64,000 bases of DNA from Actinomycetota bacterium (GTDB lineage Bacteria > Actinomycetota > Actinomycetes > Actinomycetales > Dermatophilaceae), in NCBI GenBank assembly GCA_020161845.1, contig JAIUNK010000004.1, positions 1-64,000 on the forward strand, read 5' to 3'. Below are positions 11,188 to 19,816 of this stretch, piece after piece. The notes beneath the pieces were generated by a model that was not told the DNA's origin, did no database searches, and was given only the letters and a program-made list of their open reading frames with translations. Both the position numbers and the translations under genes were made by a program. The first letter of the stretch is position 1. The number at the start of each line of letters is the position of its first letter.

Positions 11188-12633
11188 CTAACGTCTCGGC
11201 GTCAACGGGGGCGGCGCGCCCCATGGCAGCAGGCGTTCCAGCTGGGCCGCTAACGGCAGCAAGCGGGTCTCGTCGCCGCCGGGGGCATAGAGCTGCACGC
11301 CGACGGGCAGGCCGCCGATGACCCCGGCGGGCACCGAGATCGCGGCGTGCCCGGTGACATTGGCCAGCGTCGTGAACGCGACCATCGGCAGCGAGCGCAG
11401 CAGGGCCCGGGTCGAGCCGGTCGCGTCGAGCCGGCCGAGGCGCGGCGGCAAGCAGGCGATCGTCGGGGTGAGCACCACGTCGTACGCCGCGAACCGCCGC
11501 TGCACCCCCGCCGCCATCCGGTCCGCCAGGCGGATCGCCTGCAGTCGCACCTGCGGCCCGGCCCAGACGCCCGCGCGCAGGCTGGCCCGGGTGCGCGCCT
11601 CCAGCAGGTCGGGACGTTCGACCCGGGCGGCCTCGCCCCGCAACGCCGCGTAGAACAGCGGCAGGAACGCGGGCTGGGCGTCCGGCCACCGGCCCGGCAG
11701 CTCCTCGACGCGATGCCCGGCGGCGGCGAGGGCGCGCGCCACCGCGGCGATGCAGGCGCGCACGTGCCGGTCGGTCCGGACCGCCGCCCAGGGGGCCGCG
11801 GTGAGCCAGCCGATCCGCAGCGGGCCGGGCTCCCGGGCGGCGGCCGCCACAAGGGTCTCCGCCGGCTCGGGTGCCGCGTACCGGTCCGCCCGGGTCGCGC
11901 CGCGCAGCACGTCGTGCGTCGTGGCGCAGTCGGCCACCGTGCGGGTCAGCGCTCCCACGGTGCCCAGCGGGCCCCACAGGTCGGGGTACGGCGCGGTGCT
12001 CACCCGGCCGCGCACGGGTTTGAGCCCGACGAGACCACAGCAGGACGCCGGGATCCGGATCGAGCCGCCGCCGTCCCCGCCCAGCGCCACGGGCACGCAA
12101 CCTGCGGCCACCAGCGCCGCCGAACCGCCGCTGGAGCCGCCGGGGGAGCGGGTGCGGTCCCAGGGGTTGGCCGTCGCGCCCCACGCGGCACCCTCGGTGA
12201 ACGGGAACTGGCCGAACTCCGGCATGTGGGTGGTCGCCACGACGATCGCGCCGGCGGCCCGCAGGCGCCGGACCACCTCGCTGTCGGCCTCGGCCGGGGT
12301 GGCGTTGGCGCGACCGCCGTGCGTCGTGACCAGGCCGGCCACGTCGTACTCCGCCTTGACCGCCACCGGCACCCCGGCCAACGGCAGGTCCGCGAGGTGG
12401 GCCCCCGGCCGGCGGCCCGGCGGATCCGCGGCGCCACGCGCCTCCAGCCGGTCGTCCAAGGCCTTGGCCTCGGCCATCGCGGCGTCGTCCCGGATGACGT
12501 CGGCCGCGGTCAGCAGGGGGTTGGCCGCGTGGATGGCGGCGAGGGCGGCGCCCGTGGCGGCTACCGCGGTGTGCCGTCCGGCGCGGACGTTCGCGGCGAT
12601 CTGGTCGGCGCCGGCGGGGGCGGACTCCGTCAT
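11188..12633 (-). CDS. Amidase (amidase signature family)
   Basis: Hydrolase of amide bonds with the Ser-cisSer-Lys triad; 481 residues. The likely triad is Lys93 (PVAVKAEYD), the cis-Ser in GGSSGGS (Ser167) and the nucleophile Ser191 in GGDGGGSIRIPAS. The family's glycine-rich signature is intact. It resembles generic amidases acting on small or aryl amides rather than GatA, as no gatB/gatC is nearby. The start ATG 12633 opens a compact domain; the frame is open further upstream but only as antisense of the divergent neighbour. It is transcribed divergently from the RraA-like gene, with 57 bases between. Confidence 0.9.
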   Translation of the reverse strand: MTESAPAGADQIAANVRAGRHTAVAATGAALAAIHAANPLLTAADVIRDDAAMAEAKALDDRLEARGAADPPGRRPGAHLADLPLAGVPVAVKAEYDVAGLVTTHGGRANATPAEADSEVVRRLRAAGAIVVATTHMPEFGQFPFTEGAAWGATANPWDRTRSPGGSSGGSAALVAAGCVPVALGGDGGGSIRIPASCCGLVGLKPVRGRVSTAPYPDLWGPLGTVGALTRTVADCATTHDVLRGATRADRYAAPEPAETLVAAAAREPGPLRIGWLTAAPWAAVRTDRHVRACIAAVARALAAAGHRVEELPGRWPDAQPAFLPLFYAALRGEAARVERPDLLEARTRASLRAGVWAGPQVRLQAIRLADRMAAGVQRRFAAYDVVLTPTIACLPPRLGRLDATGSTRALLRSLPMVAFTTLANVTGHAAISVPAGVIGGLPVGVQLYAPGGDETRLLPLAAQLERLLPWGAPPPLTPRR

Positions 12634-12690
12634 GACAGCACTCTGCCCTAGGCTCGCCTGGCCCGCCGCCGACGACAGAGGACGACCGCC

Positions 12691-13404
12691 ATGACCGATC
12701 CGACCCCGGCCCCCACGGCCTCGTCGCAGCCCCCGATCACCGCCGACCTGGCGGTCCGGCTGCGGGAGCGCCTCGCGGGCATCGACACCACGGCGATCAG
12801 CGACCGCGCCGGGCTGACCCGCGTCGTCACCAGCGCGATCACCCTCCGGTCCGCCACCGCCGCCATCTGCGCCCCGGCCTACCCCGTGCGGGCCCGCCGC
12901 GACTTCTTCCCCGCCGCCTGGGCGGTCGAGCACGCGCCGCCCGGCAGCGTCATCGTGCTGGACGGCGGCGGCGAGGAGTTCGCGTATGCCGGTGAGATCA
13001 TCGCCCGCGGCGCCCTGGCGCGCGGGCTCGCGGGGATCGTGGTGGACGGCGGCTTTCGCGACATCGGCTACATCAGCGAGTGCGAGCTGCCGGTGTATTC
13101 GCGGTGGATCACGCCGTTCTCGCGCAGCGGGACGGAGCCGGGGGAGTACGGCGTGCCGGTCACCTGCGGCGGGGTCACGGTCAACCCGGGCGATCTGGTC
13201 ATCGCCGACGCAGAGGGCATGATCGTGCTCGACCCCGCGCAGGCGGAGGCGGCGATCGAGGGGGCGCACGAGGTCAAGGCGGCCGAGCAGCGGGTCCTGG
13301 ACCGGCTCGCCGCCGGCGCCACCCTGTCGCAGGTCGTCGCGCTCGACGAGCACGCCGCCGCGCTGCGGGCCGGCGTCAGCCACAAGCTCGGCTTCTCCGT
13401 CTGA
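12691..13404 (+). CDS. RraA-like / HMG-aldolase-type protein
   Basis: A 237-residue protein of the RraA/dimethylmenaquinone-methyltransferase-like fold. It includes true 4-hydroxy-4-methyl-2-oxoglutarate aldolases and oxaloacetate decarboxylases. The active-site pattern GEIIARGALARG and VVDGGFRD (Arg123, Asp124) is present, as is the conserved P-V-Y-S-R turn. This indicates an intact metal-dependent lyase site rather than a pure RNase E inhibitor. It is divergent from an amidase, a pairing often seen in catabolic loci, so a role in breakdown of a keto-acid or amide is plausible but unproven. The ATG at 12691 gives a product of typical family length. Confidence 0.8.
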   Translation: MTDPTPAPTASSQPPITADLAVRLRERLAGIDTTAISDRAGLTRVVTSAITLRSATAAICAPAYPVRARRDFFPAAWAVEHAPPGSVIVLDGGGEEFAYAGEIIARGALARGLAGIVVDGGFRDIGYISECELPVYSRWITPFSRSGTEPGEYGVPVTCGGVTVNPGDLVIADAEGMIVLDPAQAEAAIEGAHEVKAAEQRVLDRLAAGATLSQVVALDEHAAALRAGVSHKLGFSV

Positions 13405-13447
13405 ACCGACGGCCGGCGGGGTGAGCCGGCGGGGTCGGCCGGCGGCG

Positions 13448-15259
13448 TCAGCTCGCGTTGTCCGCCGCGGCCAGCACCTGCGCCCAGGTGAGGACCACGG
13501 CGCTCTCCCCAGGGGGGACGTGCACCCGGCTCAGGGCCCGGCGGCGCTCGTCGCCGCGCAGCTCGTCCCCGAAGCGGTCCACGACCAGGAACAGCTTGGG
13601 GCAGGCCAGCCCGCCGAGGATCTCCCGGACGCTGCTGCTCAGCTCGCGGACGAGGTGATCCCGGTCGTCCTGAGGCGCGGCGGCGCTGACGACGACCGCT
13701 GCCGCCACATAGCGCGAGCCGTCGAGTCCGCCGCGTTCCAGCACGTCCACCGACGCCGTGAAGGGGTGCTCGGCGAGCAGCGCTCGCACCTCGCCGAGCG
13801 AGACCAACTGGCCGGATACCGAGACGATCTGGTCGATCCGGCCCAGGAACTCCAGCTCCCCCGCGGCGGTGCGGCGCGCCCGGTCCCCGGTGACGTACGG
13901 CCCGTCGGGGCGGGGCCAATGGACCTGCAGCAGCGCCGGGTCCCCGCCGGCCGAGAGCATCATGCCCGCCCACATCCGCGTCAGAATCAGCTGTCCGGGG
14001 CGCTGCTCACCCGCGAGCCGTCCCTCGTCGTCGACGATGCACATGCCGATGTCCGGCAGATACCCGGAATCCAGGGGATGATCGACGCCCACCACGCCGC
14101 CGAGCTCGATCTGTCCCCATCCGTCGGCGGTGGTCACCGGCCGCCCCGCGAGGTCGCGCTCGAGCCAGCCGCGCAGCTCGGCGTCGAGGGGCTCGCCCAC
14201 GGAGACCACGCGCCGCAGCTGCGGCACGGGGGGCACCTGGGGCAACTCCCTGGACCAGGTGCGCATCCGCCGCAGGATCGAGGGCACGGTCACGAAGGTG
14301 GTGACCTCGTGCCGCACCAGCAGGTCCCACGCCCGCACCGGACTTGGTTCGTCCAATGTCCCCTCGACGAGCAGCTGGGTCTCGCCGAGCGCGAGTGGCC
14401 CCAGGATGCCGTGGAATTGGGTGCCCGGCCAGGACATCTCCCCGGCGACCCAGGTCACGGCACCGTCCGCCATGGCCCCGCGATGCAGCGCGGCGGCGGC
14501 GAGCACGCTGCCCGGGCCGAGCGCCGCCGTGACCGGGCCTCGACCGCGGTGCGGCAGGCTCGTCAGGGTCAGCCGGTCCCCGATCGCGAAGAGCTCGGCG
14601 GGCGGTTCCGGCCCCGACAAGGATCCCTCGGGGGCGAGAAGCTCGTGGTACCAGTGATCGCCCTCGAACCAGGCGACGCTCATCCCCGTGCGCCGGACCA
14701 CGACGGTGTGCTCGACGCCGGCCACCGCGGACAGAGCGTCGTCCACCCGCGCCTTCAGCGGCAGGACGACGCCGCGCCGCCATGCACCGTCCTGAGTGAA
14801 CAGCACGCGCGGGGCGATCACCTCGAGGCGTTCGATCAGGCCGTCGACCGGCAGGGGCGTGGGGATCACGACGTACGTCGCCCCCAGGCCCGCGCACGCG
14901 ACCATGGCCACGACGGTCTCCGGGATCGCCCCCAGGTGCAGGGCCACCACGTCGCCGCGCCGCACGCCCAGGCGGCGCAACCCCCGGATCAGCTGCGTCG
15001 TCTCCCGCGCCAGGTCACCGAAGGTCACGGTGCGGGCGTCGCCCGGCTCGCCCGCCCAGGCCAGGGCGGCGGCTTCGGGCGTGCTCCGGGCATGCCGGGA
15101 GACCAGGTTCTCCAGGAGATCGATCCGGCCGCCAGGGAACCAACGGCCCTCCCACGGGCCCTCCTGCCACACGCAGCGGTAGGGCTGCGCCCAGTCGACC
15201 AGCGCCGCGGCGCGAGTCCAGGCGGCCTCGTCGACGGCGGACCGCTGTGGCCTAGCCAT
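13448..15259 (-). CDS. Degenerate acetyl-CoA-synthetase-like protein lacking core motifs
   Basis: A 603-residue member of the acyl-adenylate superfamily with an N-terminal ACAS-like segment (WAQPYRCVWQEGPWEGRWFPGG). Recognisable are A5-like GWGQIELGG, A7 YVTGDRAR and A8 FLGRIDQIVSVSGQ. The A3 phosphate-binding loop (normally TSGSTGxPKG) is replaced by TSLPHRGRGPVTAALG. The A10 catalytic lysine region (normally SGKIxRR) reads LRGDERRRALSRV, with no lysine. It is therefore probably not a normal acyl-CoA synthetase. Its ATG at 15259 overlaps the end of the IclR gene by 8 bases, so the two are translationally coupled. It lies beside, but opposite to, the Liv transporter island. Confidence 0.75.
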   Translation of the reverse strand: MARPQRSAVDEAAWTRAAALVDWAQPYRCVWQEGPWEGRWFPGGRIDLLENLVSRHARSTPEAAALAWAGEPGDARTVTFGDLARETTQLIRGLRRLGVRRGDVVALHLGAIPETVVAMVACAGLGATYVVIPTPLPVDGLIERLEVIAPRVLFTQDGAWRRGVVLPLKARVDDALSAVAGVEHTVVVRRTGMSVAWFEGDHWYHELLAPEGSLSGPEPPAELFAIGDRLTLTSLPHRGRGPVTAALGPGSVLAAAALHRGAMADGAVTWVAGEMSWPGTQFHGILGPLALGETQLLVEGTLDEPSPVRAWDLLVRHEVTTFVTVPSILRRMRTWSRELPQVPPVPQLRRVVSVGEPLDAELRGWLERDLAGRPVTTADGWGQIELGGVVGVDHPLDSGYLPDIGMCIVDDEGRLAGEQRPGQLILTRMWAGMMLSAGGDPALLQVHWPRPDGPYVTGDRARRTAAGELEFLGRIDQIVSVSGQLVSLGEVRALLAEHPFTASVDVLERGGLDGSRYVAAAVVVSAAAPQDDRDHLVRELSSSVREILGGLACPKLFLVVDRFGDELRGDERRRALSRVHVPPGESAVVLTWAQVLAAADNAS

Positions 15260-15995
15260 GGCTGCCCGTTCGCATCGCGGCCTGCGCCGCCCGGACGAGG
15301 TGCCCGCCGATCGCCGCAGTGTCGGCGTCTGGGTCGGGAACCAGCGCGACCAGGGCACCCTCGCAGCCGCCGGTCGCCGACACGAGGGGGACCGCGACCT
15401 CGCCGGGGCGACCCGCGGAGCCCTCCGGGACGTGCAGCCACGCGGCCTCGGCCCACCCCGCGCGCGAGGCGATGGCGAGGCCGCGCAGCTCCTCGGGGGA
15501 CTGGGCGAGCAGTGCGGTCCAGGTCTCGTCGGGGCCCCGGGCCGCAAGGATCCGGCCGCCGGCTCCCTGCAACGGCGCCAGGACCGAATGGGCGCGCCGG
15601 TAGGTGCCCATCTCGGAACCATCGACCTGGTCGAGCACGACGAGACGATGCCCGACGAGCTGGTGCACTTCGACGGTGGTGCTCAGGTTGTCCCGGAGCT
15701 CGACCAGATAGGGGGCAAGCGCCGTCACGACGGGCAACCGCGCGAGGTAGCGATGCGACAGCCTGGTCAGTTCCGGGCCCAGCCCATACCGGGAGGTGCG
15801 GGGGTCCTGGCTGACGAACCCGGCCAGCGCCAACGACCGCAGCAACCGGTGAGTGGTGGGCAGCGACAGACTCGAGCGCTCGGCCAGATCGGTGAGGGCC
15901 TGGTAGCCCGGGCCCTCCGCCAACAGCTCCAGCAGGACCACGGCGTTGCGGACGGTGCCCAACCCACCTCGGGCATCGCTGCGATGCTCCGGCAC
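15252..15995 (-). CDS. IclR-family transcriptional regulator
   Basis: A 247-residue regulator with an N-terminal winged helix-turn-helix (about residues 12-70, L-S-L-P-T-T-H-R-L-L-R-S-L). The C-terminal IclR effector domain contains VLDQVDGSEMGTYR and the GAGGRILAA region where family members bind small aromatic or keto acids. The GTG start at 15995 has GAGGGGG nearby. It is divergent from the Liv transporter genes across a 138-base region holding a candidate operator. It is the first gene of a two-gene unit with the synthetase-like protein. The likely targets are this unit and the Liv island; the effector is unknown. Confidence 0.9.
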   Translation of the reverse strand: MPEHRSDARGGLGTVRNAVVLLELLAEGPGYQALTDLAERSSLSLPTTHRLLRSLALAGFVSQDPRTSRYGLGPELTRLSHRYLARLPVVTALAPYLVELRDNLSTTVEVHQLVGHRLVVLDQVDGSEMGTYRRAHSVLAPLQGAGGRILAARGPDETWTALLAQSPEELRGLAIASRAGWAEAAWLHVPEGSAGRPGEVAVPLVSATGGCEGALVALVPDPDADTAAIGGHLVRAAQAAMRTGSHG

Positions 15996-16070
15996 AGCAC
16001 CCCCTCGGTTGCGTCGGTGAACGGGCTCACTCTAAGACGCGGATACGGTTTTCACCAGTACACCCTTGCC

Positions 16071-16086
16071 TTTCATATAGCGGAAT
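16071..16086. promoter_or_regulatory. Candidate IclR-type operator in the divergent IclR/Liv region
   Basis: The sequence TTTCATATAGCGGAAT has the TTC..GAA inverted-repeat look of IclR-family sites. It lies 75 bases after the regulator start and 48 bases before the first Liv gene. A TATAG within it could be part of the -10 element for the Liv genes. This is a motif judgement only. Confidence 0.3.
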
Positions 16087-16133
16087 CGTAGAGTCCCCTG
16101 ACATCAGCGGCACCCCCAGTCAGGAGGCTGCTC

Positions 16134-16970
16134 GTGCTCACTCGCGCCTACCAACACACCCTCAACTCCTCCACCGTTCTGCTGGGCTCGCCCCTGCTGC
16201 GCGTCGCCGAGGTCTCCTTGCGCTTCGGTGGGGTCCTCGCCCTGTCCGAGGTGTCGTTGACGGTGCACCAGGGCGATATCCACGCGATCATCGGGCCCAA
16301 CGGCGCGGGGAAGTCGAGCCTGCTGAACTGCATCAGCGGGATCTACCGTCCCCAGCACGGGGAGGTGCTGCTGCACACCGGGGCCGGCTCGGCCAGCACG
16401 CGGTTGACCGACCTGCCGCCGCACCGCATCGCGCGCCTGGGCGTGGCCAGGTCGTTCCAGAACATCGAGCTGTTCGCCAACCTGACGGTGCTGGAGAACC
16501 TCATGCTCGGACGGCACATCCACATGCGGCACGGGGTGCTCGCCTCGATGGCCTGGTTCGGCCCCGCACGACGGCAGGAGATCGAGCATCGCGGACTGGT
16601 CGAGGAGGTCATCGACCTGCTGGGCCTGCAGGCCTACCGCCACCGCCACGTCGGTTCGCTCGCCTACGGGATCCAGAAGCGCGTCGAACTGGGCCGTGCC
16701 CTGTGCTTGCAGCCCGCGCTCCTGCTGCTGGACGAACCCATGGCCGGCATGAACACCGAGGAGAAGGAGGACATGGCCCGCTATGTCCTCGACGTGCACG
16801 AACTCGCCGGCGTGACGGTGATCCTCATCGAGCACGACATGGCCGTCGTGATGGACGTCAGCGACCGGGTCAGCGTCCTCGACTTCGGGCGGTTGATCGC
16901 CGACGGCACCCCGGAGCAGGTCCGTGCCGACCCCGACGTGATCCAGGCCTACCTCGGGGACGACGCATGA
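16134..16970 (+). CDS. livG: Branched-chain amino acid-type ABC transporter ATPase (LivG)
   Basis: One of two ATPase subunits of the HAAT-type uptake system encoded here; 278 residues. Walker A is GPNGAGKSS (about residues 61-69). The ABC signature is the LivG-style LAYGIQKRVELGRAL, Walker B is LLLLDEPMAGM, and the switch histidine is in EHDMAVVMDV. The GTG start has GGAGG seven bases before it. Residues 1-20 form a non-conserved lead. Its TGA overlaps the next ATG (ATGA), so the acyl-CoA ligase behind it is translationally coupled. LivG-type subunits transport amino acids, but also aromatic acids, urea or short-chain amides in related systems. Confidence 0.93.
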   Translation: MLTRAYQHTLNSSTVLLGSPLLRVAEVSLRFGGVLALSEVSLTVHQGDIHAIIGPNGAGKSSLLNCISGIYRPQHGEVLLHTGAGSASTRLTDLPPHRIARLGVARSFQNIELFANLTVLENLMLGRHIHMRHGVLASMAWFGPARRQEIEHRGLVEEVIDLLGLQAYRHRHVGSLAYGIQKRVELGRALCLQPALLLLDEPMAGMNTEEKEDMARYVLDVHELAGVTVILIEHDMAVVMDVSDRVSVLDFGRLIADGTPEQVRADPDVIQAYLGDDA

Positions 16971-18946
16971 GTGGCCAAACCACCTTTCCACGGCTGCTCC
17001 TGGATCACGCCGCGCGCCAGCCGAACGCCGTCGCGCTGCAGGAGAAGCGATACGGGATCTGGATGCCCATCACCTGGCGGGAGTACGCCGACCGGGTGCG
17101 GGACGTCGCGCACGGGTTCGCCTCGCTCGGGGTCTCCCGTGGCGACCTCGTCGCCGTGCTCGGCGACAACCGGCCCGAGTGGCTCATCGCCGAGCTGGCC
17201 GCCCAGAGCATCGGGGCGGCCGTCGTCGGGATCTACCCGACCAGCATAGGCGCCGAGCTGCGGCACATCCTGCACCAGGGCTCCGTGGCGGTCGTGGTCG
17301 CCGAGGACCAGGAACAGGTGGACAAGCTCATCAAGCTCCTCCAGGAGGATCAGGCCGCGGGGGCCGCGCCGGCCGGCGAACCACTGTCGGTGCACACCGT
17401 CGTCTACTACGACCCGCACGGTCTGGAGAAGTATGCGGAGGACTACCTCCTTGACTTCGCCGAACTGGAGGAGCGCGGCCGGTCCCGGGGGACCGGCTGG
17501 CCGGGCTGGTATGAGGACCAGGTCCAGCGGGGAGCTGCGCAGGACCTGGCGGTCGTCTGCACCACGTCGGGGACGACGAGCCTGCCCAAGCTCGCCGAGC
17601 TGAGTCACGCGAATCTGCTGGCCATGGCCGGGCACCTGACCCAGATCGACCCGATCGGCCAGGGCTACCGGTATGTGTCCTTCCTGCCGTTGGCCTGGAT
17701 CGGGGAGCAGATGCTCGCGGTGGCGTGTGGGCTGGCGAACGGCCTGACCCTGTCCTTCCCCGAGGACTCGGCGACGCAGCGCAGCGACCTGCGCGAGATC
17801 GGTCCGGACGTGATGTTCTCGCCACCGCGAATCTGGGAATCGATGCTCACCGAGGTCCAGGTCCGGATCGACGAGGCGGGCCGGCTCAAACGCGGGCTGT
17901 TCCGGTGGGGCTACGACATCGGAGAGAAGGCCGCGGCCCGGCGGGTGCACGGCCGATCGCTGGGCGGGTTGCGGCTGCTGTTGCCGCTCGCCGATCTGGT
18001 GGCCCTGCGGCCGGTTCGCGACCAGCTGGGCATCGCACGAATCCGGCACTGCTACACGGGCGGGGCCCCGCTCGGCCCCGACGTCTTCGGTTTCTTCCAC
18101 GCGATCGGCGTCAACCTCAAACAGATCTACGGTCAGACCGAGATCTGCGGGATTGCGGTGGTGCATCGCGACGGCGACATCTCCTTCCACACCGTCGGGG
18201 TGCCGCTGCCCGGGACCGAGATCCAGATCGCCGACGATGGGGAGATCCTGCTCCGCTCGGGATCGGTCTTCCGCGGCTACCACCGGGACGCGCAGGCCAC
18301 CCGGGCGGCGGTCGACGGCGAGGGCTGGTTGCACACGGGGGACGCGGGGTTCCTGGAGGACAACGGCCACCTGGTCGTGATCGACCGGGCCAAGGACGTC
18401 CTCTCGGCCCCCGACGGCACCCGCTACTCCAGCGCGTTCATCGAGAACAAGCTGAAGTTCTCCCCGTACGTCGAGGAGGCCGTGGCGCTCCCGGCTGGGG
18501 CGACCATGACCGCGTTGATCACCCTCGACCCCACCACGACCGGGGCGTGGGCGGAGTCCGCCCGGCTGGCCTACACGACGTACCAGGACTTGGCCACCAA
18601 GGCCGAGGTGCGCGAGCTGATCGCCGAGGAAGTGCACCGGGCGAACGAGGACCTCCCCGAGACGATCCGGGTGCAGCGGTTCGTGCTGCTGCACAAGCAA
18701 TTCGACCCCGACGACGACGAGATCACCCGGACCCGAAAGGTGCGCCGCGGGGTCATCGGGCAGCGGTACGGCGACATCATCACCGCCCTGGCCCGCGGCG
18801 ATGCGGACGTTTCGGTGCGCACGAATGTCACCTACCAGGACGGCAGCACCGTCGAGCGGGTCGTCCGCCTCGACATCGTCGACCTCGCCCATCATGCCCG
18901 CCGCGCCGACCAGCGGCGCCGACCCGTCTGGAGCGGTCGCCTATGA
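16967..18946 (+). CDS. AMP-dependent long-chain-type acyl-CoA ligase
   Basis: Adenylate-forming ligase of 659 residues, expected to activate a carboxylic acid with ATP and CoA. The motifs are TTSGTTSLPKLAELSH (A3, with Ser where Gly is usual), YGQTEICG (A5), LHTGDAG (A7), VIDRAKDVLSAPDGTRYS (A8) and the catalytic-lysine region TRTRKVRRGVI (A10). The sequence is closest to FadD15/ACSL-type ligases that occur inside Liv-type transporter operons. It overlaps livG (ATGA) and livH (ATGA), so uptake and activation are made together. The longer upstream frame is antisense-like and rejected. The substrate may be an aromatic or branched fatty acid, which sequence alone cannot settle. Confidence 0.9.
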   Translation: MSGQTTFPRLLLDHAARQPNAVALQEKRYGIWMPITWREYADRVRDVAHGFASLGVSRGDLVAVLGDNRPEWLIAELAAQSIGAAVVGIYPTSIGAELRHILHQGSVAVVVAEDQEQVDKLIKLLQEDQAAGAAPAGEPLSVHTVVYYDPHGLEKYAEDYLLDFAELEERGRSRGTGWPGWYEDQVQRGAAQDLAVVCTTSGTTSLPKLAELSHANLLAMAGHLTQIDPIGQGYRYVSFLPLAWIGEQMLAVACGLANGLTLSFPEDSATQRSDLREIGPDVMFSPPRIWESMLTEVQVRIDEAGRLKRGLFRWGYDIGEKAAARRVHGRSLGGLRLLLPLADLVALRPVRDQLGIARIRHCYTGGAPLGPDVFGFFHAIGVNLKQIYGQTEICGIAVVHRDGDISFHTVGVPLPGTEIQIADDGEILLRSGSVFRGYHRDAQATRAAVDGEGWLHTGDAGFLEDNGHLVVIDRAKDVLSAPDGTRYSSAFIENKLKFSPYVEEAVALPAGATMTALITLDPTTTGAWAESARLAYTTYQDLATKAEVRELIAEEVHRANEDLPETIRVQRFVLLHKQFDPDDDEITRTRKVRRGVIGQRYGDIITALARGDADVSVRTNVTYQDGSTVERVVRLDIVDLAHHARRADQRRRPVWSGRL

Positions 18947-19815
18947 GCACCTTCGTCGCCCTGCTCGTCTACGGCCTCGCCGACGGGGCCATCCTGGCCG
19001 TGGCTGCGCTCGGCTTCGTGTTGATCTACAAGGCGACCCGGGTAATCAACTTCGCCCAGGGCGAGTTTCTCCTGGTCGGGGCCTACACCTTTTACACCGC
19101 CTTCGTGCTGCTGCGGCTCCCGCTGGTGCTCGCGGCGGTGGTCGGCGTCCTGTTCGCCACGGTCCTCGGCGTCCTCGTCGAGCGGTTCGTGCTGCGGCCA
19201 CTCATCGGCGAGAGCGCGATCAGCGTCATCATGGTGACGATCGGGCTGTCCACGGTGCTGCGCGCCGCGGTGCAGCTCTTCTTCGGCACCGCCGTCCGCG
19301 AACAGCCGGACATCCTGCCCACCGGGTCGATCGAGCTGGGCGGCGTCACGGTGCCGCTCAACCGGCTCCTGGTCGTCCTCATCGCCGGGGCGGTGCTCGC
19401 CGGCTTCGCGCTCTTCTACTCGCGCTCCCGGCACGGGGTGGCGATGCGCGCCGTGGCGGACGACCAGCAGGCGGCACTGACGATGGGCATCTCGGTGGCG
19501 CGGGTCTTCGCGTTGGCCTGGGTGCTTGCTGCGGTAAGCGCGCTGGTCGCGGGCGTGCTGCTCGCCGACCTCGCCGCGGTCGAGCAGAACATCGCCGCTT
19601 TCGGTCTCATCGTGTTCCCGGTCGTCATCCTCGGGGGCCTGGACTCCATCCCCGGCACCGTGGCCGGGGGCCTGACCATCGGCCTGCTCAAGCAGTTCGT
19701 CTCGGGTTATGCCGACCCCGGCCTCGCCGAGGTGGTGCCCTACCTCGTGCTGGTCGGCATCCTGATGGTCCGCCCGTACGGCCTGTTCGGCGAGACCCGG
19801 ATCGAGCGGGTGTGA
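18943..19815 (+). CDS. livH: Branched-chain amino acid-type ABC transporter permease (LivH)
   Basis: Membrane subunit of 290 residues with about eight hydrophobic helices. The LivH landmarks are clear: GLADGAILAVAALGFVLIYKATRVINFAQGE at the N-terminus (the NFAQG box), the MRAVADDQQAALTMGI coupling helix, and FPVVILGGLDSIPGTVAGG near the C-terminus. The ATG overlaps the ligase stop as ATGA. It forms the transmembrane pore with LivM, encoded one base downstream. Confidence 0.93.
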   Translation: MSTFVALLVYGLADGAILAVAALGFVLIYKATRVINFAQGEFLLVGAYTFYTAFVLLRLPLVLAAVVGVLFATVLGVLVERFVLRPLIGESAISVIMVTIGLSTVLRAAVQLFFGTAVREQPDILPTGSIELGGVTVPLNRLLVVLIAGAVLAGFALFYSRSRHGVAMRAVADDQQAALTMGISVARVFALAWVLAAVSALVAGVLLADLAAVEQNIAAFGLIVFPVVILGGLDSIPGTVAGGLTIGLLKQFVSGYADPGLAEVVPYLVLVGILMVRPYGLFGETRIERV

Positions 19816-19816
19816 C

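Noticed and set aside
10988-11191. 67-codon frame between typA and the amidase
   Set aside because: No ribosome site, no family resemblance, and composition like non-coding GC-rich DNA.
16949-18895. 648-codon antisense frame opposite the acyl-CoA ligase
   Set aside because: A shadow of a verified ligase gene with all core motifs; the antisense product has no recognisable motif.
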